A DNA stretch of 64,000 nt from Natronorubrum sediminis (GTDB taxonomy: Archaea > Halobacteriota > Halobacteria > Halobacteriales > Natrialbaceae): the NCBI RefSeq assembly GCF_900108095.1, contig NZ_FNWL01000003.1, positions 174,501 through 238,500 on the forward strand. The letters are read 5' to 3'. The translations under genes and the position numbers were made by a program. A model generated the notes under the pieces. It ran no database searches, had not been told where the DNA came from, and was given only the letters and a program-made list of their open reading frames with translations. Position 1 is the first letter of the stretch. Each line of letters begins with the position of its first letter. Positions 36,483-44,096 of this stretch are shown one piece after another.

Positions 36483-36494
36483 CCTTTTTTATAC
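36483..36494 (+). promoter_or_regulatory. TATA box of tRNA-Phe
   Basis: CCTTTTTTATACG is centred about 27 bp before the 5' end of the tRNA-Phe gene, the normal spacing for transcription to begin at or near the mature end. Confidence 0.6.
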
Positions 36495-36515
36495 GATCGA
36501 CGGATGTGAGAGTGA

Positions 36516-36589
36516 GCCGCCTTAGCTCAGACTGGGAGAGCACTCGACTGAAGATCGAGCTGTCCCCGGTTCAAATCCGGGAGGCGGCA
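36516..36589 (+). tRNA. tRNA-Phe (anticodon GAA)
   Basis: 74 nt with acceptor GCCGCCT paired to AGGCGGC, anticodon loop CTGAAGA flanked by CTCGA and TCGAG, T loop GGTTCAAATCC, discriminator A, no encoded CCA. A broken second copy lies just downstream. Confidence 0.95.
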
Positions 36590-36627
36590 TGGCTTTTTCA
36601 CGCGGTATACACTTGAGAAGCTGTTGG

Positions 36628-36730
36628 ACTCGACTGAAGATCGAGCTGTCCCCGTTCCCGCGAGCGTAGCGAGCGGGAAGTCGAAAGACGAGCGCCAGCG
36701 AGTCTTTCGGAAGTTCAAATCCGGGAGGCG
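36628..36730 (+). pseudogene. Broken tRNA-Phe copy interrupted by two hairpins
   Basis: 36628-36654 repeats the tRNA-Phe anticodon arm and variable loop without change; 36713-36730 repeats the T arm and acceptor start (GTTCAAATCCGGGAGGCG). Between them lie two adjacent perfect hairpins. The first has stem TTCCCGC/GCGGGAA and loop GAGCGTAGCGA (36655-36679). The second has stem CGAAAGAC/GTCTTTCG and loop GAGCGCCAGCGA (36682-36709). The copy lacks the 5' acceptor and D arm, so it cannot be a working tRNA. Confidence 0.85.
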
Positions 36731-36865
36731 ACACTTTTGTGACGAACAAGACGGTGAGTGAAGCGAAATCCATCTGATCGGATCTGACCCCTGGAAGTCA
36801 CAGCCCGCACAGCGAAGCGAGCAGGAAGGTAACGGTAGTGTGCGAAATACAGGGTCTGAGACGTC

Positions 36866-36886
36866 GGTTTCAACTCCGGGGGCGGC
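36866..36886 (+). repeat. Degenerate third copy of the tRNA-Phe 3' end
   Basis: GGTTTCAACTCCGGGGGCGG resembles the functional GGTTCAAATCCGGGAGGCGG with one inserted base and a few changes. Between this and the broken copy, the flank CACTTTTGTGACGAACAA resembles the CACTTCTGTCGCGAACAA that follows tRNA-Val. Confidence 0.6.
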
Positions 36887-37217
36887 TGTCCGATCTCCCT
36901 CTCACTTGAGTGGCACAATTCGAAACCGAACGGACCGAATGGAACTAGGCTTCAAACTCGATTTCCGAACAGCCATCAGTAGATGGCTGCTAAATCACGA
37001 CGAGACGTATACTGAACGTTCCGTTACTCGTCGAACCGACGGCGGTAGGGTCGCCCCCTGTGGCCGTTGATTTCCACTCGAGTTTCTCACTTGCTGTTGG
37101 TGCCGAGAGTCGTCCCACGGATCACAATTACTGCGGTACAGACTCCGGCGGCTGCGAACTACGAAACCTGTCAACATTTCCGTACCGTATTCGTAAACAG
37201 ACTAATTCGTATCATCT
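36887..37217. other. Intergenic region with a perfect hairpin
   Basis: No gene is supported. It holds the perfect stem-loop CAGCCATC-AGTA-GATGGCTG at 36970-36989. Composition is AT-richer than coding neighbours. Confidence 0.45.
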
Positions 37218-37541
37218 ATGGACAAACTCGGTACAACTGACGCGGACGAGACTCCGTCGATTGGAAAGTCGGTGTTATTCGCGGGAATCTTCGGAGTCGT
37301 GTTCCTTGGTCCGATTCTCTCGGCTCTGGTGTATCCGCTCTCGTCTCTCGAGTCGTTCTTCACTCCTATCGAGTGGATGTAGCCTGCAGTCGACCAGGCT
37401 TGTTCTGGACCCACCTGTGGGATTACCGGACTGTTCGGTCTTTACACGGGCTACACGCTCTTCCTTGCAGGGACTTTGACGGCTGCAGTTTGGGTTGGAG
37501 TGCAACAAACCAGTGTCTTCAGCACGTCACTCACTCCGTAG
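37218..37541 (+). pseudogene. Small membrane-protein gene with an in-frame TAG
   Basis: From ATG 37218 the frame reads MDKLGTTDADETPSIGKSVL and a hydrophobic helix FAGIFGVVFLGPILSALVYP, then stops at TAG (37380-37382) after 54 residues. The same frame continues without other stops through CSGPTCGITGLFGLYTGYTL and FLAGTLTAAVWVGVQQ to TAG at 37539-37541, for 107 codons in all. The downstream part is clearly hydrophobic and helix-like, so one nonsense change has probably split a two- to three-helix protein. Codons such as TTA, ATT and GGT are more common than in neighbours, a sign of transferred DNA. The family is unknown. Confidence 0.6.
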
Positions 37542-37670
37542 AGAACGTATCCTGACCGACGAATTCGAATTCGTATCGACTACTGTTTCTGATCGCGCCG
37601 GTCCACTATCGTGCTCGTGGCTGCAACTGAACGCCCAACGGTTATGCGACTTCCCCCAGTCGTCGCGTCC

Positions 37671-38531
37671 ATGAGTAGCGAGTCGATCACGAACGAGAGC
37701 GACACCTTCGACATCGGCGACACCACGATCCACCGGCTGGGATTCGGCGCGATGCGTCTCTGTGGCGAGGAGATCATCGGCCCGCCCGAGGACGGAGCCA
37801 CTGCTCGCACGGTCCTCGAGCGAGCGCTCGAGTGTGGAATCGACTTCATCGATACCGCGGATTCCTACGGGCCGGGGGTCAGCGAACGCCTCATCGGCGA
37901 GTCGATCGGTGATCCAGACGACGTACTGGTGGCGACGAAAGCCGGCCTCCTCCGAAATCGAGAGAGCGACTGGATTCCCCACGGCGAGCCAGACTACATC
38001 CGCAATCAGGTGCTCACGTCCCTCGATCGGCTTCGAACGGACACCATCGATCTCTATCAGTTCCACCGACCCGACCCCGACACGTCGTTCGAGGACTCGA
38101 TCCAGACGTTCGCCGAACTCCAGGACGAGGGCCTCGTCGATCAGGTCGGCGTCAGTAACGTCTCTGTCGACCAACTCGAGACGGCTCGCGAGCACGTCGA
38201 CGTCGCCACCGTTCAGAATCGGTTCAACGTAGACGACCGATCGAACGCGGACGTTCTTGAGGTCTGTGAAGACAACGACATCGGCTTCATTCCGTGGGCG
38301 CCGATCGACGCCGAGGATTTGGACGGACACGGCGACCTCATCGACGAGATCGCCGACGACTACGACGCGACCCGACGCCAGATTGGGTTAGCGTGGCTCC
38401 TCGAGCGCTCCGACGTTATCCTCCCGATTCCGGGAACGTCGGATCCGGAACACCTCGAGTCGAACGTCGAAGCCTCCAAGCTCTCGCTCGCGGACGAAGA
38501 CGTACAGCGACTGACCGATGCTGGCGAGTAA
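37671..38531 (+). CDS. Aldo/keto reductase
   Basis: A 286-residue NADPH-dependent oxidoreductase with RLGFGAMRLCGEE, DFIDTADSYGPGVSERLIGE (catalytic Asp and Tyr), ATKAGLLRN (Lys), DLYQFHRPDPDTSFEDSI and IPIPGTSDPEHLESNV-like cofactor region. The substrate is unknown. It ends at the base just before the stop of the convergent small zinc protein. Start ATG 37671 (MSSESITNESD) follows GC-poor upstream sequence. Confidence 0.92.
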   Translation: MSSESITNESDTFDIGDTTIHRLGFGAMRLCGEEIIGPPEDGATARTVLERALECGIDFIDTADSYGPGVSERLIGESIGDPDDVLVATKAGLLRNRESDWIPHGEPDYIRNQVLTSLDRLRTDTIDLYQFHRPDPDTSFEDSIQTFAELQDEGLVDQVGVSNVSVDQLETAREHVDVATVQNRFNVDDRSNADVLEVCEDNDIGFIPWAPIDAEDLDGHGDLIDEIADDYDATRRQIGLAWLLERSDVILPIPGTSDPEHLESNVEASKLSLADEDVQRLTDAGE

Positions 38532-38699
38532 TTACTCGCCGACGTAGACCGTTCGCAGCCTCGAGCCGCAGTGAGGACAACACAGCGTCTGCCACGTCAT
38601 CGGATCGAGGTCGCCCATCGGTTTGCTCCGACGAGCGTCCCGAATCGTCACCGTCGCGTCGCACGTCTCGCAGGTGAACGGTCCCTCCGTTTGTGCCAT
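38532..38699 (-). CDS. Small zinc-ribbon protein
   Basis: A 55-residue protein with two C-x2-C knuckles, FTCETCDA and LCCPHCGSR, spaced as a single zinc ribbon. Such very small zinc-finger proteins are common in haloarchaea and several affect fitness or biofilm in Haloferax, but the role of this one is unknown. It is convergent with the aldo/keto reductase with no bases between the two stops. Confidence 0.75.
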   Translation of the reverse strand: MAQTEGPFTCETCDATVTIRDARRSKPMGDLDPMTWQTLCCPHCGSRLRTVYVGE

Positions 38700-38798
38700 T
38701 GCTCGCGCTGACGACGGTGGTGATATTGGCTTCTCGGTTTCCGCTGGTGGGTCGCTGGCGCTGATCGGCTCCTTGGCTGAGTACATGTCGCAATTACT

Positions 38799-38907
38799 GT
38801 CCGGGTGCGAGAATCGAACCACGGTCGTTCCGCTCACTTCGTTCGCTTCACTCCCTGGTTCGATTTCGGTCGGACTTTCCGCTCTTCACTTCGCTCGTCG
38901 CGAAAAA
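38799..38907 (-). repeat. tRNA-His tail duplication with inverted copy
   Basis: GTCCGGGTGCGAGAATCGAA (plus strand, 38799 on) repeats the 3' end of tRNA-His for 22 bp without mismatch. Between it and the tRNA, GGTTCGATTTCGGTCGGAC (about 38858-38876) is a looser copy in the opposite direction. The spacer also holds CACTTCGTTCGCTT and CACTTCGCTCGTC, like the hairpin loops at tRNA-Phe. Confidence 0.75.
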
Positions 38908-38980
38908 GTCCGGGTGCGAGAATCGAACCCGCGTCTCAGCCTCCACAAGGCTGAAGGATAACCACTACCCCAACCCGGAC
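38908..38980 (-). tRNA. tRNA-His (anticodon GTG)
   Basis: 73 nt on the minus strand. The encoded extra G at position -1 pairs with discriminator C73, the identity mark of tRNA-His. The anticodon loop TTGTGGA lies between CAGCC and GGCTG, and the T arm is GGTTCGATTC. A TTTTT run follows directly (38903-38907 on the plus strand as A's), a likely terminator. A TATA-like CGTATTTTAG lies about 35 bp upstream. Confidence 0.95.
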
Positions 38981-39139
38981 ACGTGTGCAGACTGATTTAG
39001 GAGCGGTTAGACTAAAATACGTTACGACTCGAGGGGACATTCGTGCGAGTCAGTACCGCGATTTCCACCCGTCGTTCCCCGATTCAACCGCTTCTGATCG
39101 GGACGTTTTTCGGCACACAGGTCATAGCAACGCCAACGC

Positions 39140-39595
39140 GTGGCCATCACCGACAAAATCTACGTCAAGAACCACCGACAGCTGAGCTCCCAACTCGAGA
39201 CGAACATCCCCAAGGGAGCGTTCAAAGGGGCGACGCTGGACATGCTCTTTCAGGGCCAGGGTCTCGAGAAACTCGACGACGCGACACGTGATCGCGTGCT
39301 CGACTTCACCGAGGACTTCCTCGACTGTGGCTGTGACAACAACCCCTACTGTGGGTGCCCGGAGCGCAAGTTCATTCAGTACCTCCTCGAGTTACGCGCA
39401 CAGGGACTGGGCCCCGACGCGATCGTCGACGTGATGACCGACGACTACATGGTCTACGCCTATCCCGGCGACGTCCTCTCGTTTCTCGACAATGGCGTCC
39501 GGACGCTCGAGGCCGCGGAGGGACTCGCCCGGGTCGAAGGTGCCGACGAGGCACACGACGACATTCGACGAGAGAAACGCAACCTCACCCGCTAA
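39140..39595 (+). CDS. DUF5814-type haloarchaeal protein
   Basis: A 151-residue protein starting at GTG 39140 (AITDKIYVKNHRQLSSQLE). A Cys cluster DCGCDNNPYCGCPERKF could bind a metal. It continues FIQYLLELRAQGLGPDAIVD and Y-M-V-Y-A-Y-P-G-D. I recall this as DUF5814, also found at the start of some haloarchaeal DEAD-box helicases, but that link is from memory. Function unknown. Confidence 0.75.
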   Translation: MAITDKIYVKNHRQLSSQLETNIPKGAFKGATLDMLFQGQGLEKLDDATRDRVLDFTEDFLDCGCDNNPYCGCPERKFIQYLLELRAQGLGPDAIVDVMTDDYMVYAYPGDVLSFLDNGVRTLEAAEGLARVEGADEAHDDIRREKRNLTR

Positions 39596-39645
39596 CTTCG
39601 GCTCCACTCGGTCTTTTCGCGGAAAATACGTACAGTAATGAGACG

Positions 39646-40065
39646 CTAGCGCAACTGGTACGATTCGTCTTCGTCGTCTAACTCGTCGAGTAAGAGCACT
39701 TCGTCCTCTTCTTCTTCGAGTCGGTCCTGAAGCTCCGTGACGTAGGATTTGTACTCATCAAGTTGTTCGCGGAGGTGGTCGGCCTCGAGTTCGAGGCGCT
39801 CGTGTTCGCGGATGAAACTCTTCGGAACCTCGACGCTCGGCGGGAACGTTCGGTCACCGTCCTCGCCGTCGGTTTCGGTCGCGGCTCTCGCCTCGAGTTC
39901 GTCTTCGGGGGCAACGACGACCTGACCGTCGTGTTCGACGAGCAAGTCGACGTAATCCCGGAAGACCGCGGACAACGAGATATCGCGCTCCTCGGCGATG
40001 TCCTGGAGCGCTGCGAACGCGTCCTCGTTCACCCGAAACGAGATGGTTTTGTTCTTGTTGCCCAT
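39646..40065 (-). CDS. Ribbon-helix-helix regulator with coiled coil
   Basis: A 139-residue protein. The first 45 residues, MGNKNKTISFRVNEDAFAAL then ISLSAVFRDYVDLLVEH, form a ribbon-helix-helix DNA-binding unit. After an acidic linker comes a strongly predicted coiled coil (RLELEADHLREQLDEYKSYV). It probably dimerises on DNA. Targets unknown. ATG 40065 places the ribbon at the N terminus as expected. Confidence 0.85.
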   Translation of the reverse strand: MGNKNKTISFRVNEDAFAALQDIAEERDISLSAVFRDYVDLLVEHDGQVVVAPEDELEARAATETDGEDGDRTFPPSVEVPKSFIREHERLELEADHLREQLDEYKSYVTELQDRLEEEEDEVLLLDELDDEDESYQLR

Positions 40066-40159
40066 TGTCACCTATTCGTCGGTCATGACACTTAACGCTT
40101 CGTCAGACAGTGTCGTTCGACGTCCTCGAGTATCGTCTCGCTCGAGAAACCCGAACCCG

Positions 40160-40651
40160 TCACTCTCTGTCGTCGGGATTGAGCCCCTTCTCCGCGAGTT
40201 CGGCGATCGCATCGTCGGTCTTCTCGAGGTCGTCGAGATCCATTCCCTCGAGGACGTGGTCTGCTTTCGTGAACTGAATCTCCTCGTAGTCGACGATTTG
40301 GATTCGGTTACCCCACGGATCGTGGAACTCGAGGCCCCGTACGTCGAGTCGGTCGATGTCGAGCTCGTCCAGTCGCTCAGCGACTCGGTCCGCGTCGTCG
40401 ACGACGAGGCCGAAGTGACGGGCGTCGTCGCTCGTCTCGCTCGCACCATCGGTCTCGGCGAGCGCGATGAACTGATCTCCCATGTCGATGAACGCCTTCG
40501 TCTCGCCGTGGCTTCTGAGGTCGAACACGAACAGCGATTCGTAGAATTCGAGGGCCGCGTCGATGTCGCCGACCTCGAGTGCGACGTGGTTCGTTCCGAC
40601 GAGTCGTGCGCGGTCGTCGCCGTCGCCGATGGCGTCGTCTGTCTCCGTCAT
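40160..40651 (-). CDS. VOC-family (glyoxalase-like) protein
   Basis: A 163-residue protein with the beta-alpha-beta-beta-beta units of the vicinal oxygen chelate fold: TNHVALEVGDIDAALEFYES and RHFGLVVDDADRVAERL, with FHDPWGNRIQIVDY carrying the metal-binding Glu-like end replaced by Gln. It may be a dioxygenase, glyoxalase or binding protein; the reaction cannot be told. Confidence 0.88.
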   Translation of the reverse strand: MTETDDAIGDGDDRARLVGTNHVALEVGDIDAALEFYESLFVFDLRSHGETKAFIDMGDQFIALAETDGASETSDDARHFGLVVDDADRVAERLDELDIDRLDVRGLEFHDPWGNRIQIVDYEEIQFTKADHVLEGMDLDDLEKTDDAIAELAEKGLNPDDRE

Positions 40652-40740
40652 ACTACCAGATAGTCGCTCGAGAACGGTAATGGCTGTGCTGGCGGCTTAT
40701 AACCGGCGAAATACGCTGCGAAAAACCGCTGACTGGCCGA

Positions 40741-41382
40741 TTAGGCCGGTGCTTCCGCGTCTTCGGTGTCGGTGTCCTCGAGTTGCTCGAGTGCCTGAAT
40801 CACGTCGTTGCGGTAGTTGACGACCGGTGAGTCGTAGCGTTCGCGTGCCATCTGGGCGTACTCGTTGGTGGGTGCCGTCGACCCGCTTTCGGGGGCCTCT
40901 TGTTCGGCTTCCCACGATTCGAACGCTTCGATTCGATCGATCGTCCGTTCGGCGCACTCGACGACCCAGCGGTCGCGCGTGTCGTCGTCGACGACGGCGA
41001 TCGATTCGGGTCGGACGGAGACGTTGACGCTGCCGTCGTCGGTCTCATACGTGCGTGGTTTTCCGACGATGGCGACGTACGCCGGCGGCTCCGTGTCGCG
41101 GAGCACGGCGGCGGCTTCGGGCTGGTACTGGCCGGCGTAGACGAAGAACGTGCCAGTCGGGTCGACGACGCGGCCGCGCCAGTACTCGCTTTCGTCACCG
41201 ACGTCTTCGGTCTCGGTGAGCGTGCCGACGATGAACACGCGGTTCGCGCGGTCACCGGTCGGCAAGAGTGCGTAGTTTGGCGCGCGCTCGTCGTCGCTCT
41301 CTTTGAAGGTGTACGTCGAATCGTTGAATTCGGAGGCGAAGACGCGACGTGCGACTTCGCGGGTGAGTTCTGACTGGCTCAT
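40741..41382 (-). CDS. rpap3: RPA-associated protein Rpap3
   Basis: A 213-residue OB-fold protein with TREVARRVFASEFNDSTYTF, NRVFIVGTLTETEDVGDESE and GTFFVYAGQYQPEAA. These match the haloarchaeal RPA-associated proteins (COG3390) encoded next to RPA genes, which form a single-stranded DNA-binding complex with their RPA. Its ATG is one base after the rpa3 stop, so the two are translated together. Confidence 0.9.
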   Translation of the reverse strand: MSQSELTREVARRVFASEFNDSTYTFKESDDERAPNYALLPTGDRANRVFIVGTLTETEDVGDESEYWRGRVVDPTGTFFVYAGQYQPEAAAVLRDTEPPAYVAIVGKPRTYETDDGSVNVSVRPESIAVVDDDTRDRWVVECAERTIDRIEAFESWEAEQEAPESGSTAPTNEYAQMARERYDSPVVNYRNDVIQALEQLEDTDTEDAEAPA

Positions 41383-41383
41383 G

Positions 41384-42313
41384 TTACATCGACCTCGCTT
41401 TGATCAGCAGTTCCTCAGCATCCGTCGGCCCGGCGAGTTCGGAGACGTCGTCCGCGAGGACGTATCGCCCGAACGTCAGCCCCTCGATTCGGTAGTAGGT
41501 GCCGACGATGTCGTCCATAATCTCGTCGGCGACGATGGTCGTATCGAGGGCGTCCATCGCCATCTCCTTGGCCTCCTCGAGTGAGAGTCCCGTTAGATCC
41601 TCGGTGGCTTCCTTGTCGAAGATGACCTCGTGGGCGTCCAGTCCGTCGTCGACGACGGCCTTGATGCGGAGGTCGAACTCGCCTTCGACCTCGCCGTGTT
41701 CGTTACAACGGCCGTTCTGGAGGACGCGCGTGCAGTCGTCCTTTGGGCAGCGCTTGATGAGGCCGCTGCCACTTTGCATATCGACGAGTGCGCCTTCGAT
41801 TTCGCTCGTGTCGTCGCCGACTTCGATCTCTTCGTCGCGTTCTTCGATCACCGTCGTCGAGTTCAGTTTGACCGAGTACCGGCCCTGGTACTCGTCGGTG
41901 ACGACGTTTCGAAGGTCGTAGACGCCACCTTCCTCGAGTGCGGGGAGGTCGGATTTCGCCCACTTGGTGAACTTGATCGTACCCGTCGGATCGCCGAGCA
42001 AGCCGACCTGCGCGACGGAGTCGCTTCGTGGGTCCCAGAGTTCGATGACTTTCGCGGTGAGGTCGATCCACTCCTCTGGTTCGTCGACGTCTTCGACGTT
42101 GACGGCCTCACTGCCGCCCCGGGAGATATCCTCGCGCTCGAGTCCGGCTTCCTCGAGGTAGTGGTTGGTCACGCTCCGGCGTGCTTCGTCGATCGGTACT
42201 TTGTATTCATCGACGAGCGTTGCGAGTCGCTCTTCGACGTCGTCGACGCTTACGTCGATGTGGTCCGAAAACTGCTCGTGTATGTCGTCCGCGTGCTGTC
42301 GTACGTCGCTCAT
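41384..42313 (-). CDS. rpa3: Single-stranded DNA-binding protein RPA3
   Basis: A 309-residue replication protein A. It has an OB fold (WIDLTAKVIELWDPRSDSVA, GLLGDPTGTIKFTKWAKSD) and a zinc finger C-x4-C-x7-C-x2-H in CPKDDCTRVLQNGRCNEHG. Length and partner agree with Haloferax RPA3 rather than the larger RPA1. It protects ssDNA in replication and repair. A strong TATA box and a palindrome lie 55-80 bp upstream of the ATG. Confidence 0.93.
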   Translation of the reverse strand: MSDVRQHADDIHEQFSDHIDVSVDDVEERLATLVDEYKVPIDEARRSVTNHYLEEAGLEREDISRGGSEAVNVEDVDEPEEWIDLTAKVIELWDPRSDSVAQVGLLGDPTGTIKFTKWAKSDLPALEEGGVYDLRNVVTDEYQGRYSVKLNSTTVIEERDEEIEVGDDTSEIEGALVDMQSGSGLIKRCPKDDCTRVLQNGRCNEHGEVEGEFDLRIKAVVDDGLDAHEVIFDKEATEDLTGLSLEEAKEMAMDALDTTIVADEIMDDIVGTYYRIEGLTFGRYVLADDVSELAGPTDAEELLIKARSM

Positions 42314-42370
42314 TGTGTCACGCCTCCTCTTTCGTTTCACTGGGAGGCATACGACACTTCGTGCCCGATA

Positions 42371-42392
42371 GTATTTAAAGTGCCGGCGCCGG
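42371..42392 (-). promoter_or_regulatory. rpa3-rpap3 promoter with adjacent palindrome
   Basis: On the minus strand CTTTAAATAC (42371-42380) is a good haloarchaeal TATA box, and directly upstream is the perfect 10-bp palindrome CCGGCGCCGG (42383-42392), overlapping where the BRE would lie. It may be a regulator site. Confidence 0.5.
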
Positions 42393-42557
42393 AGTGAAAG
42401 TGAACGAGACGGACGCAAAGCGCACGCCTGCGGTACGATCCGCATCGTGGAATGGCGATCTCGAGTGGTGAAAATGACCGTTGATCGCCCGGGTGAATCG
42501 CGTCTGTGGTCGCGACTGGCGACGAACCTATGTGTTCCGGGGGCGAACGATGGGGCA

Positions 42558-42869
42558 ATGGCGGATCGTAACCGACTCGAGCAGTTCTTGCGCTCGACGG
42601 TTCGAGGCGCGGGTGAACGCTACGAGCAGGCTCGCGGCTCGACGAACGAACAACTCGCAGATGCCCGCGAGGCCTATCAGGCGGCGAAAAACGCCCGCAG
42701 TTTGCCCTCGGACGAGGCGGGTCGGGTGAAGATCGTTTGCCGACGCTACGCCGAACAGCGAGCGACGAAACTCGACGACGAGTACCGACCAGCGTGTTAC
42801 GAAGCCACGCACCCCGACTGTGAGGGCTGTGTCGAAGACGTCTACGACGGGCGGATCGAGACCTGGTGA
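42558..42869 (+). CDS. DUF7091 family protein
   Basis: A 103-residue basic-to-neutral helical protein: MADRNRLEQFLRSTVRGAGE, EAYQAAKNARSLPSDEAGRV, KIVCRRYAEQRATKLDDEYR and CYEATHPDCEGCVEDVYDGR. The last segment has three cysteines that may hold a metal. It matches the haloarchaeal DUF7091 family. Function unknown. ATG 42558 begins the conserved part. Confidence 0.8.
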   Translation: MADRNRLEQFLRSTVRGAGERYEQARGSTNEQLADAREAYQAAKNARSLPSDEAGRVKIVCRRYAEQRATKLDDEYRPACYEATHPDCEGCVEDVYDGRIETW

Positions 42870-43001
42870 TCGGCTCTAACGCCACTCGGAACCCCGTTCG
42901 GCCGTTGGCCGTTCGTCCGCTGGACGTTCCGCCGGTGGCTGAAATCGACGTGAACGCAAGCTACTTGGTTCCGGTTTGTAATTTTCCACGTACGGATCGA
43001 T

Positions 43002-43295
43002 ATGAGTTTCCACGATGCAGGACTGTCGATCGCGATCGCGCTCACTATCGTCAAGACGCTCATCCTGCTCGTGGGCGGTGTCATCACCTTCTTCGCGTAC
43101 AAGGCCTACAAGCGGACCCACCAGCGCGCGCTCGGATTACTCGCCGCTGGCTTCGGTCTCGTCACGCTGGGTCTCGTCCTCGCCGGATTACTCTATGAAA
43201 TCCTCGGCGTCTCGTTGACCATGGGGATTCTCCTCGAGAGCACACTCATGCTCGTGGGCTTTCTCGTCATCGCGTACTCGCTGTACGCGTCGTAG
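43002..43295 (+). CDS. DUF7521 family small membrane protein
   Basis: A 97-residue protein with three membrane helices: LSIAIALTIVKTLILLVGGV, LGLLAAGFGLVTLGLVLAGL and MGILLESTLMLVGFLVIAYS. The middle loop FFAYKAYKRTHQRAL is basic. This fits the DUF7521 family, which in other haloarchaea often sits next to a winged-helix regulator; none is adjacent here. Confidence 0.8.
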   Translation: MSFHDAGLSIAIALTIVKTLILLVGGVITFFAYKAYKRTHQRALGLLAAGFGLVTLGLVLAGLLYEILGVSLTMGILLESTLMLVGFLVIAYSLYAS

Positions 43296-43345
43296 CTGGC
43301 TCGAACTGAGAGAACTAAGGGGTTTGCGCACGCGAGTTGTCGGTT

Positions 43346-43957
43346 GTGAGCGACGACGAACAGCCGCGGACGAGGAGCACTGCCGAACCCGACCACCTTC
43401 GATCCGGTGACGGTCGGTTTTCGATTCGACGATCGATCCTCGAGGACGAGTCGCCGGGACGCGCACTCGACGTTGCGACCGGAACCGGACGAAACGCGCT
43501 GGCACTCGCAGCCGCCGGCTGGACCGTCGACGCACTCGATATCTCGCGAGCGCAACTGGATCGAGCGCGCACTAACGTGGCTGAGCGGTCGATGTCGGGT
43601 ACCGTCCACTGGATTCTAGCCGACGTGGACAGCTACTGTTTCCGACCGCGTACGTACGATCTGATCACGATACGGTTTTTCGACGCTCGAGATCGACTTC
43701 CAGCGGTGCTCGAGGCGCTCGCCCCCGGCGGCGTCCTCTGGTACGAACACTATCTCACGGCACCCGACGTCGAGTCCGGACCGGGAGCGCAGTATCGGTT
43801 CGACTCGAACGAACTGCTGGCGGCATGTTCGTCGCTGTCGGTCGTGTACTACGCCGAGTATCGAGCGGACGGGCAACCCCGGGTGACGTTGATCGCGCGC
43901 AACGAGACGGACGCGCCCCGGCGTCGACCCTCGGCGAGGGCGGGCCAGATCCGGTGA
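43346..43957 (+). CDS. SAM-dependent methyltransferase
   Basis: A 203-residue class I methyltransferase. Motif I is ALDVATGTGRNALALAAAG with the acidic residue in VDALDIS; motif II-like ILADVDSYCFRPRTYDLITI follows. It resembles the short haloarchaeal tellurite-resistance TehB-like methyltransferases. The target is unknown. GTG at 43346 is the likely start; TTG three codons earlier is possible. Confidence 0.85.
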   Translation: MSDDEQPRTRSTAEPDHLRSGDGRFSIRRSILEDESPGRALDVATGTGRNALALAAAGWTVDALDISRAQLDRARTNVAERSMSGTVHWILADVDSYCFRPRTYDLITIRFFDARDRLPAVLEALAPGGVLWYEHYLTAPDVESGPGAQYRFDSNELLAACSSLSVVYYAEYRADGQPRVTLIARNETDAPRRRPSARAGQIR

Positions 43958-44096
43958 GCCGGGTGGTCGAACGAGTTCGCTTCGGACGCCACCTGATCCC
44001 GGTTCACTCGGTGAGTGATCGGAGATTTGCCAGAAGCGCGCTCGTTGAGGGTGTTACGGCAGGTCGAGAGAGTAATGTATTTCCACACCTTGCCGA

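Noticed and set aside
36840-37070. 76-residue plus-strand open frame after tRNA-Phe
   Set aside because: It runs through a degenerate tRNA tail copy and a hairpin and has no coding-like composition.
37380-37382. TAG read as pyrrolysine
   Set aside because: Pyrrolysine use is confined to certain methanogens and bacteria with pyl genes; none is seen, and haloarchaea are not known to use it.
34937-39000. Integrated virus or plasmid
   Set aside because: The tRNA repeats suggest past integration, but no integrase, replication, capsid or toxin-antitoxin gene is present between them.
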